This document shows, in pieces, positions 1-12,206 of a DNA stretch of 64,000 nucleotides (within the stretch, counting starts at the first letter, position 1; each line of letters starts with the position of its first letter). The position numbers and the translations under genes were made by a program. The notes beneath the pieces are model-generated. The model saw nothing but the letters and a program-made list of their open reading frames with translations. It had not been told where the DNA came from and made no database searches. Location: contig NC_053413.1 of NCBI RefSeq assembly GCF_016859285.1, forward strand, positions 18,309,501 through 18,373,500, in the 5' to 3' direction. The stretch is from Xiphias gladius (lineage: Eukaryota > Chordata > Actinopteri > Istiophoriformes > Xiphiidae).

Positions 1-626
1 TTTTGTCAGTGCTCGTAGTAATCATTTGGCTTAGCTCCACCAAAGCATCAGCAGAGGAATGTAGGCTACACCAGGTATGTGGCTCTAGGCCCCCTTGTTT
101 GCCACCGGGAATTTAAGAGGCCAACCGTCTGACCGCCCGTGTGCGCTTCAAACTGCACGGAGCGGTGCCCCCCCCCGCCGCCCCCCCTCTGCAGCGCAAA
201 AGTCAAACGCAGAGGCAGGTTTCTGGTGCTCCATCTCTCATGCGCTCTGCAGGGCAGCTCTCAGGATGCTGCCAAGCAGCGCTGCGCCGCGCGAGAAATC
301 AAAGCGCAGGCGTCGAGTCGGGAGGGAGCCTATCTTGCGCAGACTGGCTACTGTACATGGCCGTTGATGCTGCTGGGTAGATGTAGCCCCCGATGTCAAT
401 AAGAATGGCGAGGGCAGCGGGTCTAACGTGCCGCGTTATCTCTGCTTGACGTCGGAACATTTCACGCCACCATCGGGATTTCAAGAAGACGCGGGGGGGT
501 CCTTTTTTTTTTCGTTTTCATCTGAATCCGCCTTGACGGCTCGCGTTTGATGGTTTTCGTTTGACACACGAGCCAGAGCAGACGGGCGGCTTCTCCTAAT
601 AAACACTCGGGAAAAAACAGGTCATT
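1..626 (+). promoter_or_regulatory. 5' flank and probable promoter/5' UTR of mmp16
   Basis: This GC-rich stretch, with several CpG-dense blocks between about 130 and 600, lies directly upstream of the mmp16 start codon. It contains no recognisable coding exon; the short open frames here look like chance frames in GC-rich DNA. No clear TATA box was found, which fits a CpG-type promoter. The transcription start cannot be placed from sequence alone. Confidence 0.45.
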
Positions 627-1343
627 ATGACCTTAGCATCCTCCAGTAAAAGAAAACCATCGGATTGCTTTCACGCGGCAGCATTCTGCTGGCTTTTTTT
701 GCTCTGGATTTCGTGTGCCGTGTCCGGAGAGGAGGATCATCAGTTCAGCGTTGAGGTAAGATAAATGGCCTTGCCTCCCTGCCTATCACAAATGACCGCG
801 CTGTCTCCTCCACATCGTCCGCCTCGGCGTGAAAAAAAAAACAAAACAAAAAAAAACATATATGTTGCCTCCCCGGGCTCTCCGTGGGCACGGTTGCCGT
901 AACACATAACATGGCAGACGCCGTGAGCCTATCAGGGCAGCCCGGGCACAGAACAGCGAAAATATCGCACATCCCTCGTTTGTAAGGTGCAATGAAACAG
1001 AAGGATGCTCGTGTGAGGCTGCCACACTGCGGTCCGTGAGCTGAGCTGATCCAGCCCGCTGGTCCCGAATGTGCAGCCCGGATACCGTTGCACTTAGAGC
1101 GGTCTGTTTCAGAAGAGATGCCCTACAGCATTAGGTTGTCGTTGCTCGATGTAGTTTTGTGACAGACCAACAGTAAGTCGGACATGCTTTGGCAGCATCC
1201 TACCGTTGGAGGAGATTAAACATTTACAGACAAGTTGCATAATAGGATTTGCTTTTTTGGACCTTATTAATTGATGTCATTTCCATCCTCACCACAGGCT
1301 CCCCTCCCACCAGTCTGAAGAAATTAAATGCTGAGGCGGACAG

Positions 1344-1412
<69 letters not shown>

Positions 1413-4400
1413 ATTATTTAATTTTATGGCTCACTGAAATCTGCCCGATATCTCTCTGAGATCTGTGCCTTTGAACAAACACAACACACACAGGAAACAC
1501 ACCCACACGAGAGAGGGAAAAAAAGGGATAAACAAGGCATTTAGCTCAGCGGAAAAGAAGGATAGAGGAAGAAAGGGGGAGGGATGAACAGAGGAGACAT
1601 CTACTCGGATTAGCTAGCCGGAGCATTTCTCATAGGCTCTGTCATGATGGGGAGGCAGCTGGTCGGCATGTGGACAGCTGCGGGTAGCGTGAGCACCTCG
1701 TGGCCCTCACCATCAGGATGGAGTCCGGCAGTGACTCCTGGATGATGCTCTGTCTTACCTCTCCCCTCAGTATCCAGCTGCCATGTAGGGCAAGAGAAGG
1801 CAGGGCCAAAGTCCTGCACATGTGCACGAACTCTGACTAAGGTCACTCGTAGGGATTCAAATTCAAATCAAATATGAGCCTAAACCACCGCTGGATAGAC
1901 AATTTAAACAAACAATAGACTATTTACATGCATTCTCTTCTAAGTATCTCATTTAAGCTTCTAAACATTTCATCCACACCGTGCTTTTAATTCTAAATAC
2001 AGCTACAGCAGCTCAGTCTCAGTTCTTGCAATAATGAAAAAGTATTGTAGCAAAAGTTAGTCACCTCATGATGGAGATTCGAGTTCGTATCGGCAGCTAA
2101 TAGTAGGACATGAAGAGAACAGACTCTTTCTTTTGTAGCCTTTCTCTTTTGATGTATTACACATAATGCTCACCTGCTACATGTACATCGTAGTAGATGA
2201 TTAACTCATTTATTATCTAAACAAACTTGGGCACCACGGTTGTTTGGTAGAAAAATGCAAATGTGCAACATCCTGGATGTGATTTCAGCCCGGGACCTTT
2301 TTCCTACACCGTCTTCATATTGTTCCTCCCTGTTTCTCTCGGCTTTGAGTTTTCTGATGAAGACAAAGAGTGTCAAACAAGTCTCACGATATGAAGGCCC
2401 AAATCCTCTCCCTTCCTCTCCCTCGCAGGGATGGCTACAGAGGTATGGCTACCTTCCCCGCACAGAACCGGGAATGTCTGTCCTGCGCTCGGCCCAAACC
2501 ATGCACTCAGCCATCGCTGCCATGCAGCGCGTCTACGGTCTCAATGTCACAGGGACACTGGATGAGAGAACCAAGGAGTGAGTATACACACGTGCTGTGG
2601 ACGTACTTGGACAAACACAAGCTGAGATGCACATGCACTTTCACTAGGCTGCTGTTGTTACTTTAAAGCAAATGCTACACTCATTCATTTGGAATGCAGA
2701 AGGAATAACTATCGATATTTAAATGAATTAGTGAAGAAGAGAAACAGAGATGTTCATTTCACCCCCCCATCACCTTGCCTGACACAACCTCAGGTGAAGG
2801 TTTTAACACTTCTCCCTCTTCTCATTTTGCATGATGATGCAGTGATATCACGCTGAGGTGAGAATTAATGTTTTGCCTATGTATTGTGTGTGTCTTTGTA
2901 CTTGTACCTGATGTGGTATGAATGTGAAAACATGAAACTAGTTAGTAGTTTGGAGTAGTCTGGTAGTATTTTTGCAAAACAGTCTCTTATCCTGCTGCTG
3001 TGATAATCTGGCACCTGTCAGGAAGAGAACTACGGAGTACCCTTGAGTGCTTTATGTTGTCTTTTGATGGAGTCCCAGCTTTTAGTTAGCAAACTTGAGT
3101 CATCTTCTCTTCTCTTCTCTTCTCTTCTCTTCTCTTCTCTAAGTTGGATGCAAAAGCCTCGCTGTGGGGTTCCGGACAAATTTAAAAGTGCTTCGAGGTC
3201 ACGGACACGGAGATATGCGCTGACGGGACAGAAGTGGCAGCGTACACACATCACCTACAGGTGAGAGACAGTGGAGGCAGTTGTCATAGCGACCACTGAG
3301 CTTAGCAGCGCTTATTGTAGGGTTCAGATGTGCCAGTGTTAATTTTCTCAGCTCTCCTCCGTCTCTCCTCTCCTCCTCTTTAACCACCTGGGAGCACATG
3401 CTCTGTGTTGTCATAGAGACTGCGCAAATACGTCACATATGTGGGGGCACACACACAAAAACATAGTCACAATCTCACATCCAGAAACACATAGATTAAC
3501 ACATAAATTTGCCCATGTGTGCTGAGTATGTTTATTTTCCAGTGTATAAATAGCTTGCTGGCAAAATGAAAAATGGGATCAAGCTTTTTTTTTCTTAAAC
3601 TCTCCTCAATTTTTTCTCTCCTTTTCATAAAACAAAGCAAATAATTTTAGCTGAGCAGCATGAGGATTGAAGGCTTTCCTCTACCTCGTGTAAAATTGTT
3701 TGAAAATCGTGACTGTAAATTGTCCGTAATCTCAGCAGAAATATTCAAACTCTCATCTTATCTCGCCTGATTAAGCCCCAGCTTTTAATAGGTTCTGAGG
3801 AGAACCGATAAACGAGTCTCTGGCACAACTGCAAATTGACAGGTTACAGCAGTAATAGACGATAACACTGTCAATTTATTCAAATCCTTCCTTCCTCCCC
3901 GAATTTGAATTGATGAGCCACCTCTCCTAATGGAATGTCAATCAGTGCTGAGCCAGTGCTGCTGCTGACTGCACTTTATTCATGAAAATGAGTGGAGCGG
4001 GAGGGAGAAGATTTCCCATTCCTCTGTGCCTGCCAGCAACTGATAACGACTGCTTTGTTAAAAGTTCAGTTAAAGCTGCCGGGCTTGAAATAGTTTTATC
4101 GAGTGCAACTTTTTTTTTTTTTTTTGTCCCCCTATTCGTAAAAGTAAAAATGTTCACTTGAAATTAATGGGATAACAAAGCACAGATTTGATGCAGTGTG
4201 TGTTTTATTTCCTCTTTATTTCCTGCTCTTTAGTTTGAAACAAAGTGTGATTGCTACACCATTCACATCCATGTCTTTTACTATTACAAACGGTGTCTAA
4301 ACTAGAACTTGTAGGACATCTTCTTGGCCTGATTGCCTCCATCTATCAGCAACCCGCTCAGTTGGTTTGCTTGTTTTTCTTCCTACAGCATAAAAAATGT

Positions 4401-7400
4401 CACACCAAAGGTGGGCGCCCGGGAGACTCATGATGCCATTCGGCGGGCGTTTGACGTCTGGCAGGGTGTGACTCCCTTACGCTTTGAGGCCGTTCCATAC
4501 AGCGCCCTGGAGACTGGCAGGCGTGACGTGGATATCACCATCATCTTCGCTTCGGGTTTTCACGGTGACAGCTCACCCTTCGACGGGGAGGGGGGATTCC
4601 TAGCCCATGCCTATTTCCCTGGCCCAGGCATAGGTGGGGACACACACTTTGACTCAGATGAGCCCTGGACCCTGGGGAACCCCAACCATGATGGTAAGTG
4701 GAAGAGAAAAAATTCGTGTAAACCCTAAATCAGGAGAGAGAAAAAATGGTGGTAGTAAGGAAGACAAGATGACAAAGGGCCACCAATAGAGTAGTGACTG
4801 AAGCAAAAGTAAGGAAAGGCTACAGCCTGGGAGCGCAAAGGAAACTATTAAAGGAAGAGATTAAGATTAGGAAAAAGAAACGGAAGAAGGAAAAAAAGGT
4901 TGTTAAATGCTGAATGTTGACAGTTAGGTAAAAAGTAAAGGGTGTGGAAGAAGTGAAGAACTGTGAGAAGTGAGAAACTGAAAAAAGGAGCAGTCATCAA
5001 AGAAGAAAGATAAGGACTGATGGAACGCAAATAGTGGAAAAAAATCGAGGAGGGCAATAGGACATAAATGGTATCACAGGGCAGGATATGAGTGATGCTT
5101 AACCAAAAACAAAAAAAAGCAGAGATGTCTCTGCAGTGCTCTGTAAAGATGCATCACCCCATCTGTCAGGATTTTGATGTTTCTTTCTGCATAATAAGCT
5201 CTTCAGATGACAGGATAGAAAGCCCTGCTATTTAAAGACATTGGTTCCTGGCACATTAGTATGGCTATTCTGTTTTTAGTGAATTTGATGTAGCTCAGTG
5301 GTATGCTTCAAAAGAGGGCTACATAAAAGTACCAGATAAACATCCATACCAAAATTTAAAGATAATCTCTGATCACGTATGTTATGTTATGTAATGTTAT
5401 GTTATGTTATGTTATGTTATGTTATGTTATGTTATGTTATGTTATGTTATGTTATGTTATGTTATGTTATGTTATGTTATGTTATGTTATGTTATGTTAT
5501 GTTACGGATATATTAGGTTAAATTAGGTAAGATTATTATTATTATGTTATATTACGTTACTTCGCTATGGGTAAATTAGGTTACGTGAGGTTATTATATT
5601 ATCGGTTGTCATGTTGCTTTATGTCATGTTGTGTTGTGCAATGTTATGTTAAGTTATGTTATATCGTGTTATGTTATGTTATCATTAGTGTCATACATTA
5701 GATTAAGTAAGATAAAGTTATTATGGATTATGTTGCGTTATGTTTGTTATGTTATACTGTGATATGATGGTATATTAGGTTAAGTTAGGCTAGATTACTA
5801 TGGTTATATATATATATAATACCAACGTGCCATATGCTTACATTTTATCCTCCCATTAGTGTGAGAGGATGGTTACAGCTCACAGTGTGTTTGTTCTGGG
5901 AAACTACTTGCCACCCATTAGCTCACCTACCTTTCACTTTTTCTTTCATACTCCAACAGCAATTGTCTCAGACTCCCAAGTAAAATTCATGTTCACCCTT
6001 GCGCAGTGTCCCATGAATATCCATGTGAAGTGCTAAGGCTAATTCTGAAAAGCTCCTGTCTCAGTCAGCCAATATGCCTGGAAAGCTGGACAACCTTTAA
6101 TGGGCTTTCACAGCAGTGTAATTGTAAATGTTGCATGTTGACATGTGCGCTAATGGTAGCCTCGGCCTGTCTCCTGGGAGTCCTTATGGGACATTTTTGG
6201 TTAGGTGGTAGGCTGGTTGTGTTGGATAAATGGGGGAGGGGAAGGTGTAACCTTTTAGCTGCTGGCTGAGGGTCAGTGGTTGTTCTGTGCAGCACTGCTG
6301 GCAGGAGTGGATATCATGTTTTAAAGGGCAACAATCTCCCTGGGACAGCTTCAGTCAGAAGCTGTATGTAAATGTGTCCTTCTTTTTAAATCAGGTTGAC
6401 ACTATGAGCTGAGTGCTGACCATAGACACTGACCAGGACATTTTTCTCTTTCCATTTGTGTGTGTTTGTGTGTGTGTGTTGGAATGTGATACAAACTGGA
6501 CCCAAATTGTTTGCTTGTGCAAGGCCGACATCTGTATGTGTTCAGTATGTACTGTATGTGTTCATATGAACATGTGTTTGTATTTCCCTGTTCTCTGATG
6601 CCCTGGGCAGCAATGTGTGTGTCCCTCCGCTCTCTGTGAGCAGTGGCTCACATGTGGCTTATCGTCTCTTATAAAGCAAAAGAGCGTTAATGCTCGGCAA
6701 TTCACCTCCAGTAATCTTTACTTGCACTTCGTGGCACCACATTATCTCAGTGGAGGTTACCGCTGGACCATAAGGCTGCAAATAATGATTATTTTCACTG
6801 TCGATTAATCAACCGGTTATTTGCCAATCATGTGTTTAATGGTTTGTCTATAAAAAAACTACATCACAAGTTCTGAGAGTGCAAAGTAACAATCCGAAAC
6901 CTGTGGATATTCAGTTTACAATTAAAGAAAGCCAGAGAAAAGCAACAAATCCTCACATGTAAGACTCTGGAACAAGCAAATTTTTAGAGTTTTCTGCTTG
7001 ATGAATGACTTAAGTGGTTAACTGATTATCAGAATTGTTGTTGATTTATTTTCTGATGGTTGCCTAATCAAGTAATCACTCAAGACCTGAGAGAAGGTTG
7101 ATTTTAATGTGTCCTCTTCTCCTCTCCAGGTAACGACCTGTTCTTGGTTGCGGTTCACGAGCTGGGCCATGCCCTCGGTCTGGAGCACTCTAACGACCCC
7201 ACTGCTATCATGGCTCCTTTCTACCAGTACATGGACACAGAGAACTTCAAACTACCTCACGATGACCTACAGGGCATCCAGAAAATCTATGGTAACCCTC
7301 TACTTTATACACTAGTCTCTCCCTTTCGTCTGTACATTAGAGATTATGTGGATAATGTGAAGCTGAACAAATTAACTTTTTTCTGTAAGTCCAGTAGTTA

Positions 7401-10400
7401 GAAAGTGGTTAGAAAAAACACTTTTGAGCAATGATACATATTAATTGTATTGCCCCAACACTTCACCGAAGTTGTATCACAAAGAAATGTAAATACTGAA
7501 GCTCTGAAGTAACTCTGAAGTCACTATTACAAATGCTACTTCATCATCATCATCATATTGGGCTGAATGTAAGAAGCATTTGTCAGCTGTTAAATAGGCC
7601 AGCCAATACTCGTTTTCAAAACAAAATGAGTCAGCTAACAGAGCTCCAAAGAGGCCAAATCATCTGTCCTAAAATTAAAGTTGAAGTTTCAAGTTTCTAG
7701 TTTATTGTCATATACTTGACAACAATGTCAACATCGTTACCAGTAATGAAATTCTTAGTCTCAACTCGGCCAACTGAGCTTTACATATTAAGTGTAATAA
7801 GGGTATAGTTAGTGAATCAGTATAGTTCAGAAAACTGTAAACTGGTTTAATATCTGAATCAGGACAGTCAGAAAAATATTAATTTTTCATACACATAAAC
7901 ACTGCATCAGCAAAGAGGAACAGTATGGAAGGAGGATGAAATATTTTAGGTTGTTGTCTTTTTAGGTCCACCAGACAGAGCACCGCAGCCTACCAGGCCC
8001 CCGCCCACGGTCCCCCCGCCTCGTTTCCACCCACCCTCAGACCCCCGCAAGCATGACCGCCATGCCAGACCCCACCGCCCTCCACAGGGGGCCAAGCCCT
8101 CCAGCCCCAACTCCAAACCCAACATCTGTGATGGAGGCTTCAACACCCTGGCCATCCTCCGACAGGAGCTTTTTGTGTTCAAGGTAGAAAAGATCCTCGG
8201 TTTGAGTAAATGTGGCTGCAGGTTTTAAAGCGGTTTGGGGTGATGATGATGATGATGACGATTCTACCCTATCTATTTCAATAGGACCAATGGTTCTGGA
8301 GGGTACGGGATAACTCAGTAGTCCCTGGCTACCCCATGCAGATCAACTATTTCTGGAAGGGCTTGCCCCCCAAAATTGATGCCGTCTATGAGAATAGTGA
8401 AGGGAAATTTGTCTTCTTCAAAGGTAATAAAAACAGGATTTGAAAGATTTTGTAATGGAAACAAGTTTTGGATTTTTTTTCAATTTATTTTTATTTACTA
8501 AAGGTGACCTGTGAAGTTTTGAGGCACTAGTTTTACGGCATTTCGCTGATTGACAGTTGGTTGTGGTAACATGCCAAAGTTAGTGATGCACCAACAAAGT
8601 GTCATCACAAGTGCATTTAAAAGTGTGAGCCCTCTCAACATACAGTAGTATTTTATCGTACAGTAATAGACCGGGTCTCTGTGAGGTTGTTTTGCATGTT
8701 GTACGTTAACAGAACGGGTGCAGGCCTGGTACAGACATGCGTCCATCAGGCAGATTAACATGACATCTGTCACCCAGTGGGATCAGAGTGCCTCCTGCTT
8801 TATTTATTCACTCAGGGGGACTTAAATGTGTATGTGTGTGTGTGTGTGTGTGTGCGTAAGCGTGCGTGCGTGTGTGTGTGTGCGCGTGTGTGTGTGCATG
8901 TGTGTGTGTGAGAGCTCCTTACTGCAAGCGCACCACTGAAGCAGCTATCCTCACTCTGCCTCAGGCACTTATGATCAAAATGAATTAAATGCAACAATAG
9001 TTTCAATAAAACTCAAAACAACAAGTCTCGTCGGAGTTGCCTTCAGAGCATCATCTTGCTGTTTATCGTATAATAGGTTACACTGCAAAGATTTTCTGCC
9101 GCAAAGGTATTTTGCAAATGAGGTGATACGTCTGATCTTTGAAATCACGTGAATAGAAATAAGTAAACTCAGTCGAAGACGAAGAAAAACCCCGGTGCAG
9201 TGTTTTGTCTAGTGCAAATTTTGAGGTCATCTTTATGATAATGTCTTTGTCCCAGGGCCTCCTAACTCTGTGTGTGTATTTTAGGAAACCGTTTCTGGGT
9301 CTTCAAGGACACAACTCTCCAGCCTTCGTACCCTCAGGACATCTCGCTGTTTGGGAGCGGCATGCCCACTCAGAGTATCGAGACAGCTGTCTGGTGGGAG
9401 GATGTTGCCAAAACCTACTTCTTCAAAGGAGACAGGTCTGTGTGGAATGATTATTAGTTCTGTTATGCACTGCTATGTGTTACCAAATGGAAAATTCAAT
9501 CATTACATGTTTTAATTTGGTTTTATATAATTCAGTATGTTGCGGGGTGAATCCTACAGACAAAAGTATGAAGTATTTGTCAGCGCCTTCCCATCTGTTC
9601 CTCTTTATCGATGCAATGTTTACCTGTGTTTGGACATTTTAATGATTTTTGGGTCTGTTACCCATGAGATGTTAAATAATTTTGCAGGTGTGTTGATCAA
9701 TGCGTCTTTAATTTTGCCACAAATAATTTGGTGTCCTTGAAGCTCTGTAAGCTGCCTCGTGTTGCTTTGAAACCACTGATTGCCTCTTCAACAGCTGACA
9801 GATGCCGCTTATTGGCATTCAACTCATAAACCAGTGTTAGACCAACATTTGTAATGGTGATTACGTTACTTAAGAGTTTAAGTACCTCTCTCTCAACTAT
9901 TTATATATATTTGTGTGAATGTACTGGTGTATCCATAGTTGCTGTGGTTTTACTTACCTGCAGTTGGAAGTGACTTGAAACCAGGAAGTTATTCCTAAAC
10001 AACCAAATCAGAGAATCGGTTGTTTATCTATGTGCACTGTGAGAGTCTAAAAGTTTGACAGGGTGCCAGTGTGACTCACATGTTTGTTCAGCTGTCATGA
10101 TAAATCATATCCTAAGAGGTCAGGGGACCCCGTGCTGAAAGATGACAAAATGCTTTGTCATGATACTGTCATCCCTCAACCTGCTGCTGCACATCAAGAC
10201 AAACAGGACGTTCTGTCCATCGTCTCAAACGTGATTTTGTCTCTCTCTCTGTGTAATGGGGTGGTCTTTGTTCTAATTCTAAAAAATGACGTTGTGTAGC
10301 AAGATTTATGTGTGTGAGCGCCATTGTGTGAGAAGCAGATCAATCACAAGATGCCTCTGAAAACAAATCTCTGTGACATGTAAAGACAGTATGGATGACT

Positions 10401-12206
10401 GATTGACTGCCTTCTCTGGTCATGTGAATTAAGTCAGTTTTTCTGATCATTACATGGACAGGTAGAGATTGAAGACTGTTGTTTTAAGTCCGGCTGCAAG
10501 TAACAAACAGCAGACTGGGTCATTAACACAGTCAAGTCCAGCGCAATGTTAAATTTTGGCTACTATAATATCAGGCTATACGGCTTTGATATTGTTTTTT
10601 CCTGCTACATTACAGAGCTTTAGTCTTTAATAGATTTTTCTAGCAGAGCAATATGAACAAAAAAAGCCCCCACTGGTTACCATATACAGTTTAGTAAGAA
10701 TCAGTCCTCAGAATTTTCTTGAGTGTAAGTGTAAAGCATCAGCATCAACGATTGGGTGTTTAGGTGTAGCCAAGTGGACTTTTCACGTTTGGTCCTTTGT
10801 TTCTTGAGCACCTAGTAGGCTGGTGGAATAGGGCCAGCGCACTTTTCCGAAGAGGGTCACCAATCCAGACACTGAGGGAGCCTCAATGGATGATCTTGTG
10901 GCTGATTATGGTTGACAGGGATAGCACAGGAATAATAATATTGCCTTTGTGTGGACGACTGACAAATAGATATAGTGCTTTGGTCCCAAATGAGTTGGTG
11001 ATGGTGATGTCCAGTTCTACCAGTTTCTGCGTGTATGTGTGAGCGCATTCGTGGATGCTTGCTGGAATGTGTAGTTTCCTTCGACAGGGGATGTACCCAG
11101 GTCATCACTCTGTTTTTGCAAGATCCAGTGTCTGATACGGGTAAATGTCACTGACATGTAAGCCTCTGTATTGACTGATTTTGTTGGTTCTGTCTGTCCT
11201 CTTGTAGATACTGGAGGTACAATGAGGATATGAGGACCATGGACCATGGTTATCCCAAGCCCATCACCATCTGGAAGGGCATCCCTGACTCTCCACAGGG
11301 GGCTTTTGTCGATAAAGCCAACGGTATGCCCACTGCACTGACGTTAATACTAGTTATTGAGATCGGAGATAAATATCATAACCCTGCCGTTGTTTTTAAG
11401 AAATAGGGATGTGATACCAGACTCTTACAAAAGATCAATCTTTTATAAAGCTCTTTGACAGATAGTCATATTTTACATCAGGGGTTGTTGTCAGGCATTT
11501 GTCACTATTGTCTGTCAAGTCCTGAATGCAACAACATGTAAGTAGGAAAATAGGAAGTTGATGGAACATTTCAATGACTCCTGCTTTAATTTTTCAAGTT
11601 TTATTTTATGGTTTTCCAGAGTAAATGTTTAAACCAGTGTAAAATGTTTATTCGTATCAGTTATTAGAGGTCAGAGCATCTGCACACATTAAGTCTTCAT
11701 TTCGGGTGTGAAAGGAGAATGACTACTACTTGACTAGTCTACTGTACAATAAAGAGTTGCAATGCAACTAAAGAATACTTGCTGTCTTTGTTTGTAAAAT
11801 GTATGTGTATGAGTAAATGTTTGTCCCATAATCCCTCTCTCCAGGCTTTACCTACTTTTACAAGGGAAAGGAGTATTGGAAGTTCAACAACCAGCTGCTG
11901 CGTGTGGAGCCTGGCTACCCAAGGTCCATCCTGAGGGACTTCATGGGATGTGATGGCCTCCCTGCAGACCCCGACTGGGACTGGAGCCCCCCGGTGGCAG
12001 AGGAGCGCCACTACGACAACGGTGACGTGGACGTTGTCATCAAACTGGACAGCGCAGGGGGCACGGAGAAAGCAGTGGCCATCGCTATCCCCTGTGTCTT
12101 GGCGCTGTGCATGATGGTCCTCCTCTACACTGTTTTCCAGTTCAGGAGGAAGAGCACGCAGCGCCACATACTGTACTGCAAGCGCTCCATGCAGGAGTGG
12201 GTCTGA
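627..12206 (+). CDS. mmp16: Matrix metalloproteinase-16 (MT3-MMP), complete, ten exons
   Basis: Zinc endopeptidase anchored in the plasma membrane that cleaves matrix proteins and activates pro-MMP2. Exons: 627-755, 2429-2577, 3144-3260, 4389-4693, 7130-7291, 7966-8183, 8285-8423, 9285-9435, 11208-11323, 11845-12206. All junctions are GT-AG and keep frame, giving 615 residues against 607 in human. A signal peptide covers about residues 1-37. The cysteine switch PRCGVPD is at 98-104. A furin site RTRR is at 113-116, just before YALTGQKW. The zinc motif [11 protein letters not shown] is at 243-253 with Met-turn M261. A proline-rich hinge leads to a hemopexin domain bounded by C342 and C531. A membrane helix spans about 572-594, and the short tail ends in KRSMQEWV, the ending that separates MMP16 from MMP14, MMP15 and MMP24. 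The start is the only ATG placing a signal peptide in frame. Whether this is the fish a or b paralogue cannot be decided here. Confidence 0.97.
1345..1411. repeat. (CA)n microsatellite in mmp16 intron 1
   Basis: About 67 bp of uninterrupted CA dinucleotides within the first intron. Confidence 0.97.
3101..3143 (+). repeat. (TTCTC)n pentanucleotide tract forming the polypyrimidine tract of mmp16 exon 3
   Basis: About eight copies of a TTCTC pentamer run straight into the acceptor AG at 3142-3143, so the microsatellite itself supplies the polypyrimidine tract. Confidence 0.9.
5378..5815. repeat. GTTAT pentanucleotide array with degenerate flank in mmp16 intron 4
   Basis: A nearly perfect tandem array of a GTTAT unit runs from about 5378 to 5504, roughly 25 copies. 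It then decays into interrupted copies mixed with TTAGGT-like words and a short TA run up to about 5820. It sits mid-intron and has no coding capacity. Confidence 0.95.
6771..7081 (+). mobile_element. Teleost interspersed repeat (GCTGCAA...GATTAATC type), mmp16 intron 4
   Basis: The left end reads GGCTGCAAATAATGATTATT followed by CGATTAATC-like words, and the right end carries inverted versions of the same words (ACTGATTATC, CTAATCAAG). The middle has the usual GTCTATAAAA and GATATTCAGTTTAC words of a non-autonomous DNA element very common in teleosts. Two further copies occur in the window, near 31,970 (+) and 56,150 (-). Confidence 0.75.
7685..7790 (+). repeat. Short interspersed repeat fragment in mmp16 intron 5
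   Basis: The words TAGTTTATTGTCATAT and AATGAAATTCTTAGTCTC resemble the tail of a dispersed teleost SINE-like repeat. Only a fragment is present, so the family is uncertain. Confidence 0.4.
8828..8911. repeat. Compound (TG)n/(CGTG)n microsatellite in mmp16 intron 7
   Basis: TG dinucleotides interrupted by CG steps over about 84 bp. Alternating purine-pyrimidine sequence of this kind can adopt Z-DNA. Confidence 0.93.

Noticed and set aside
95..402. Overlapping short frames at the left edge
   Set aside because: Frames in GC-rich mmp16 upstream DNA, with no family resemblance and no splice context.
5378..5504. Regular repeats that could suggest a CRISPR array
   Set aside because: Five-base units without spacers in a vertebrate intron; a microsatellite.
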